Source: Nocardia brevicatena NBRC 12119
Lineage (GTDB): Bacteria; Actinomycetota; Actinomycetes; Mycobacteriales; Mycobacteriaceae
DNA: 64,000 nucleotides
Assembly (NCBI RefSeq): GCF_000308495.1
Contig: NZ_BAFU01000053.1
Span: 62,001-126,000, forward strand
Reading direction: 5' to 3'
Below the pieces are notes generated by a model that saw nothing but the letters and a program-made list of their open reading frames with translations, was not told where the DNA came from and did not search any database. The translations under genes were made by a program, and so were the position numbers. Positions 62,877 through 64,000 of this stretch are shown piece by piece (position 1 is the first letter of the stretch; each line of letters starts with the position of its first letter).

Positions 62877-63472
62877 ATGTTCATCCACAACAAGGATCTG
62901 CAGTTCGACGTGCGTGTGAGCCGGCCCGACCCACGGTTCGCCACGCTGTTGCAAGGACAGTTCGGTGGCGTCAACGGTGAGCTCGAGGCAGCGATGCAGT
63001 ACTTCGGTCGGGCATTCGTGCTGCGGCGCAGGCACCCGAAGATGTACGTGCGACCGGATGCCGGTGGTGGCCAGTGCCGACGGCCGGGAACAGGCCATTC
63101 ACCAGGTTGCCACCGACCCGCTGTTCCTCGCGCTGCGCGGTGGCGGCCCCGATGTCGTTCCTGATGATCCGCGAGGTCGCGCGTTTCCAACAGTTCACCG
63201 CGGCGCTCAACGATCTGCCGGTGAACTTCCCTCCTGGTGTCCTGCCCGGCGACGACCGCTTCCAGAATCTGGCGTTCACCGTGTCCGACGGGGATTCCGA
63301 TCGTAGCCCGTGGCACGAGGGGCAGGGACCGTGGCCCGACGGCGTGGAATGGCAGTACGTCGAGGACCCGGTTCGCGACTGGCTCGGCACCGAGAAACGG
63401 GAGAACCAGGGCGTTACCCGCGAACCCCGAGGGGAGCCCCGCGGTGATGGGAGGCAAGCCGTTCACGCATGA
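62877..63472 (+). pseudogene. Manganese catalase pseudogene with two internal deletions
   Basis: A good ribosome-binding site and ATG 62877 open MFIHNKDLQFDVRVSRPDPR then LLQGQFGGVNGELEAAMQYF, the start of Mn catalase. In another frame follows MPVVASADGREQAIHQVATD (from about 63056), a middle part. In a third frame MSFLMIREVARFQQFTAALN, DLPVNFPPGVLPGDDRFQNL and DGVEWQYVEDPVRDWL (about 63152-63400) give the C-terminal part. Two internal segments, including several metal ligands, are lost at the junctions near 63020 and 63150. No functional catalase can be made. The order of the surviving parts is correct, so the deletions happened in place. Confidence 0.88.
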
Positions 63473-63537
63473 ACAGCGCAGCCCGGCCTGACGATAGGAC
63501 AGGCCCACGGCCACCCGTAGGGGGGAGATGAGAACCT

Positions 63538-63792
63538 ATGGACGCGTTGACTTTTCTCCGCCCGGACCACGAAGGTGCGCTCGGCATGACCGAGTCGCTC
63601 GAGCGTGGCCGCGGCAACAGCGACGCCGAGTTGCAGTCCCGTAATCACCTGGCGACCGGCCTGGTGATGGTCGCATCCCAGCATGAGGCGGTGGAAGAAC
63701 AGCTGTTCTGGCCGGCCGTGCGCAAGATACTGTCCGACGGCGACGAACTCGCCGATCGCGCCACAGGTCAGGAGTACCCGACCAAACGGTGA
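63538..63792 (+). pseudogene. Shortened hemerythrin-like HHE protein
   Basis: 84 residues. MDALTFLRPDHEGALGMTES and ASQHEAVEEQLFWPAVRKIL correspond to the first two helices of an HHE domain, with the motifs DHE and HEAVEEQ. The frame ends after ADRATGQEYPTKR, whereas relatives continue for another 70-100 residues carrying the remaining iron ligands. A gap of about 60 bp separates it from the broken catalase, with no overlap. It might still be expressed, but cannot form the full four-helix bundle; therefore called a truncated gene. Confidence 0.7.
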
Positions 63793-63829
63793 CATCACCG
63801 CGCGCGAGTACCGGCCTCGAGCGTTGCCA

Positions 63830-63867
63830 CGGCCTCCCCCGGAACGGAATCATTCCGAGGGAGGCCG
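63830..63867. terminator. Bidirectional intrinsic terminator
   Basis: A 15-bp stem with a single mismatch (CGGCCTCCC-x-CGGAA) around an 8-nt loop, between the hemerythrin-like gene and a convergent gene at the window edge; a short T run follows on the plus strand. Confidence 0.8.
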
Positions 63868-63944
63868 CTTTCGAGAACGATGACCGACGAGCCTCGGCGG
63901 GAGGACGGGTTCGCCGCTCCGGGCGGGCGAATGCTTCTCTCGGG

Positions 63945-64000
63945 TCAGTGGACCAGAACCGGGTGCTCGCCTTCGGCGATCTGCTGGGCGATGGCATAGG
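63945..64000 (-). CDS. 3' end of an unidentified gene (cut by window edge)
   Basis: The minus strand entering the window reads YAIAQQIAEGEHPVLVH followed by TGA at 63945-63947. The sequence looks like a genuine protein C-terminus and a strong terminator lies 78 bp beyond. Too short to assign a family. Confidence 0.5.
   Translation of the reverse strand, partial: YAIAQQIAEGEHPVLVH

Noticed and set aside
1-64000. tRNA, rRNA, CRISPR arrays, prophage and insertion sequences
   Set aside because: No tRNA arm motifs, repeat-spacer units, integrases, transposases or long terminal repeats were found on reading both strands.

Overview
The window is high-GC DNA with short intergenic gaps, many GTG/TTG starts and ATGA/GTGA overlaps. 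This points to an actinomycete. The gene content (ectABCD, DUF2267, hemerythrin proteins, many TetR/MarR/HxlR regulators with flavin or short-chain oxidoreductases, an XRE/ClpP locus, DHA2 efflux pumps) suggests a Nocardia-like member of the mycolic actinomycetes. No rRNA, tRNA, CRISPR array, phage or transposase gene was seen.

Layout. 1-5.1 kb: a two-component system, then ectABCD (ectoine and 5-hydroxyectoine, a compatible-solute pathway) closed by a strong hairpin. 5.2-12.4 kb: a Sel1-repeat protein, a glycosyltransferase/DUF2064 pair with a remnant of a molybdopterin oxidoreductase behind it, a polytopic membrane protein, and a methyltransferase divergent from an HxlR-SCP2 regulator. 13-15.4 kb: a small stress set (hemerythrin, DUF2267, zinc alcohol dehydrogenase). 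15.7-22.3 kb: a P450 lacking the EXXR motif with a kinase-fold phosphotransferase, then two frameshifted genes (erythromycin esterase type, FAD-linked oxidase) around an HD-domain gene. 22.4-28.4 kb: a TPP-dependent pyruvate-oxidase-like enzyme, a DUF981 membrane protein behind a consensus promoter, an ABC-transporter fragment, and two redox genes.

28.4-32.2 kb is a three-gene polyamine cassette: a class III aminotransferase, an ornithine/lysine-type decarboxylase, and a fused SpeD-SpeE protein that would combine S-adenosylmethionine decarboxylase and aminopropyltransferase. 32.5-34.1 kb is a PopR/ClgR-like regulator ending in Leu-Ala-Ala, facing a translationally coupled ClpP pair of which one has lost its catalytic serine. 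34.4-40.6 kb holds a DHA2 exporter, a polar amino-acid ABC importer and ctaD. 41-48 kb contains two parallel divergons (TetR/FAD monooxygenase and TetR/SDR), each with duplicated palindromic operators, then XRE and GNAT genes. 48-58.6 kb holds transporters, small redox genes, two methyltransferases or Fe-S proteins, and further regulators. 58.8-62.7 kb is a MarR-MFS-YceI operon in which the transporter tail carries three carboxypeptidase-regulatory-like domains and the YceI protein carries a fourth. The window ends in a decayed manganese catalase, a shortened hemerythrin-like gene and the 3' end of an unidentified gene.

About ten genes are broken by frameshift, nonsense, truncation or internal deletion. 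That is a high density for one window and suggests either genome decay or, for the single-base cases, sequence errors. The three places most worth a second look are the SpeD-SpeE cassette, the active/inactive ClpP pair with its degron-bearing regulator, and the MFS/YceI operon with shared domains. Homology calls here are from reading the translated sequence, without database searches.
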